From: Friedmanniella sp.
GTDB lineage: Bacteria > Actinomycetota > Actinomycetes > Propionibacteriales > Propionibacteriaceae
Reading direction: 5' to 3'
Length of the DNA stretch: 6,485 nucleotides
Assembly (NCBI GenBank): GCA_025964935.1
Contig: JAOPXW010000092.1
Location: 1-6,485, forward strand
Below, in pieces: positions 5,217 through 6,485 of this stretch (positions are counted from its first letter, which is position 1; each line of letters starts with the position of its first letter). The position numbers and the translations under genes were made by a program. The notes below the pieces were generated by a model. It made no database searches. It was not told the DNA's origin and worked only from the letters and a program-made list of their open reading frames with translations.

Positions 5217-6485
5217 ACGACTTCCCCGAACGGCCCCTGGCGGGCTCCGGCAGCGTTGGCTCCGGCGCCGGCCAGGTCCCCGACATCGCCCCGTCGATGC
5301 CCGAGGCCCAGCCGATGATCCCGCAGCCACTGGTCGAGCTGCACGGCTGGGGCCGGACCGCCCGGTCGATGAACCACCTGACCCAGATCGAGTCGATGGC
5401 CGGGGCGGTGTCGGCGCTGCGCACCTCCGGGGGCGACCGGGGGGTGCTCCCCCGGGGCCTGGGCCGCAGCTACGGCGACGCCGCCCAGAACAGCGGCGGC
5501 ACCGTCCTGGACCTGACCAAGATGAACCGCATCCTGTCCGTCGACGCGGACGTAGAGCCGCCGACGGTCACCGTGCAGGCCGGGGTCAGCCTCGACGCGC
5601 TGATGCGGGCCCTGCTCCCGTTCGGCCTGTGGGTGCCGGTGCTGCCGGGCACCCGCCAGGTCACCGTCGGAGGGGCCATCGCCGCGGACGTGCACGGCAA
5701 GAACCACCACACCCAGGGCAGCTTCGGCAACCACGTCCGCTCCCTCGACCTGCTGACCGCCGACGGGGAGGTGCGCACCGTCACCCCCGAGGGCGAGCCC
5801 GGGGTCGACGAGGGCGGCCGGCTGTTCTGGGCCACCATCGGCGGGATGGGTCTGACCGGGGCCATCCTCGGAGCCACCGTGGCCCTGCAGCGGACCGAGA
5901 CCGCCTACTTCGCGGTCGACACCGACCGCTGCTCCGACATCGACGACCTGATGGCGCGGATGTCGGACGGCGACGACGCGTACACCTACTCGGTGGCCTG
6001 GTTCGACGCCGTGACCAAGGGTCGGCACATGGGCCGCGCCGTCCTCACCCGCGGCGACAAGGCGAGCCTGGCCGACCTGACCCCCAAGCTCAGGCGGGAC
6101 CCGCTGAAGTTCGTCGCGCCCTCCTTCGGCACCATCCCGGAGGTCTTCCCCAACCGGATGGTCAACAAGGCGACCGCGAAGGCGTTCAGCACCGGCTGGT
6201 ACCTCAAGGCCCCCAAGCACCGGGTCGGCGAGCTGCAGAACATCACCCAGTTCTTCCACCCGCTGGACATCGTGGCGGAGTGGAACCGGGTCTACGGCCC
6301 GCACGGGTTCCTGCAGTACCAGTTCGTGGTGCCCTTCAGCGAGCACGAGACGTTCCGCCGCTGCTTCGAGATGATCGTGACCTCGGGCCACCTCTCCTGC
6401 CTCAACGTGCTCAAGCGCTTCGGTCCGGGCAACGACGCACCGCTCTCCTTCCCGATGCCGGGCTGGACGCTCACCGTGGACCTGC
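5213..6485 (+). CDS. dprE1: Decaprenylphosphoryl-beta-D-ribose 2'-oxidase DprE1 (3' truncated)
   Basis: An FAD-dependent oxidase of the VAO/PCMH type that oxidises the 2'-OH of decaprenylphosphoryl-ribose. A DprE2-type reductase, presumably just beyond the window, completes epimerisation to the arabinose donor. 424 residues are present and the frame is open at the right edge. Motifs: GWGRT (45-49), FAD-binding RGLGRSYGD (81-89), LPGTRQVTVGG (144-154), DVHGKNHH (159-166, with H161 equal to Mtb H132), a YSVAWFD block with the active-site Trp, a QFFHPLD block, GFLQYQFV, and PLSFPMPGW before the edge. Thr421 occupies the position of Mtb Cys387, and Thr419 that of Asn385. The GTG overlaps the ubiA stop as GTGA, with only a weak GGCGG upstream. 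This start gives an extension of about 29 residues, rich in Gly, Ser and Pro, before the conserved domain. The ATGs at 5297 and 5315 are alternative starts. The function is confident; the start is less so. Confidence 0.93.
   Translation, partial: MNDFPERPLAGSGSVGSGAGQVPDIAPSMPEAQPMIPQPLVELHGWGRTARSMNHLTQIESMAGAVSALRTSGGDRGVLPRGLGRSYGDAAQNSGGTVLDLTKMNRILSVDADVEPPTVTVQAGVSLDALMRALLPFGLWVPVLPGTRQVTVGGAIAADVHGKNHHTQGSFGNHVRSLDLLTADGEVRTVTPEGEPGVDEGGRLFWATIGGMGLTGAILGATVALQRTETAYFAVDTDRCSDIDDLMARMSDGDDAYTYSVAWFDAVTKGRHMGRAVLTRGDKASLADLTPKLRRDPLKFVAPSFGTIPEVFPNRMVNKATAKAFSTGWYLKAPKHRVGELQNITQFFHPLDIVAEWNRVYGPHGFLQYQFVVPFSEHETFRRCFEMIVTSGHLSCLNVLKRFGPGNDAPLSFPMPGWTLTVDL

Noticed and set aside
4251..5330. 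359-codon frame antisense to ubiA
   Set aside because: Gln/Glu/His/Arg-rich product without a domain. It also crosses the divergent promoter region and the ubiA/dprE1 junction.
4997..6391. 464-codon open frame antisense to dprE1
   Set aside because: The composition is typical of a GC-rich shadow frame. The + strand shows unmistakable DprE1 motifs across the same region.
1..6485. Mobile element, phage or defence system
   Set aside because: No transposase, integrase, terminal repeats or defence-gene motifs were seen, and codon use looks uniform from end to end.

Overview
This is a very GC-rich stretch (about 70% by eye) with strong G/C bias at third codon positions, GTG starts and GTGA stop/start overlaps. 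It reads as chromosomal DNA of a high-GC actinobacterium. The strongest taxonomic clue is the right-hand pair, a decaprenyl-phosphate phosphoribosyltransferase followed by a DprE1-type oxidase. Together these make the arabinose donor decaprenylphosphoryl-arabinose (DPA), which points to an actinobacterium with arabinan in its envelope. It need not be a mycobacterium: the DprE1 has a long N-terminal extension and lacks the cysteine found in the M. tuberculosis enzyme.

Left region (1-3089, + strand): the C-terminal part of a proline-iminopeptidase / L-amino-acid-amide hydrolase-like alpha/beta hydrolase, a 116-bp gap with a terminator-like hairpin, then an APC-superfamily permease and an acetamidase/formamidase-family protein 4 nt apart. 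These look like a small uptake-and-hydrolysis set for amides or amino-acid derivatives; the substrate cannot be read from the sequence.

Middle region (3105-4177, - strand): a Dps ferritin-like protein with all five ferroxidase residues, and a GNAT acetyltransferase whose GTG start overlaps the dps stop by 4 nt. They converge on the acetamidase gene across 15 bp. A perfect 11-bp hairpin covers that junction and carries the GNAT stop codon in its loop.

The 139-bp divergent gap 4178-4316 holds the dps leader and candidate promoters for both directions. The rightward gene appears to be leaderless.

Right region (4317-6485, + strand): the UbiA-family phosphoribosyltransferase and the truncated dprE1, joined by another GTGA overlap. 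No gene for the intervening phosphatase lies between them. The dprE1 reading frame runs off the right edge.

I see no CRISPR, tRNA, rRNA, IS element or prophage, and no convincing novel multi-gene system. The most interesting points are the Thr at the DprE1 Cys387 position, the stop-in-loop hairpin at the convergent junction, the organised divergent promoter region, and the altered GDGE-like motif in the acetamidase homologue.
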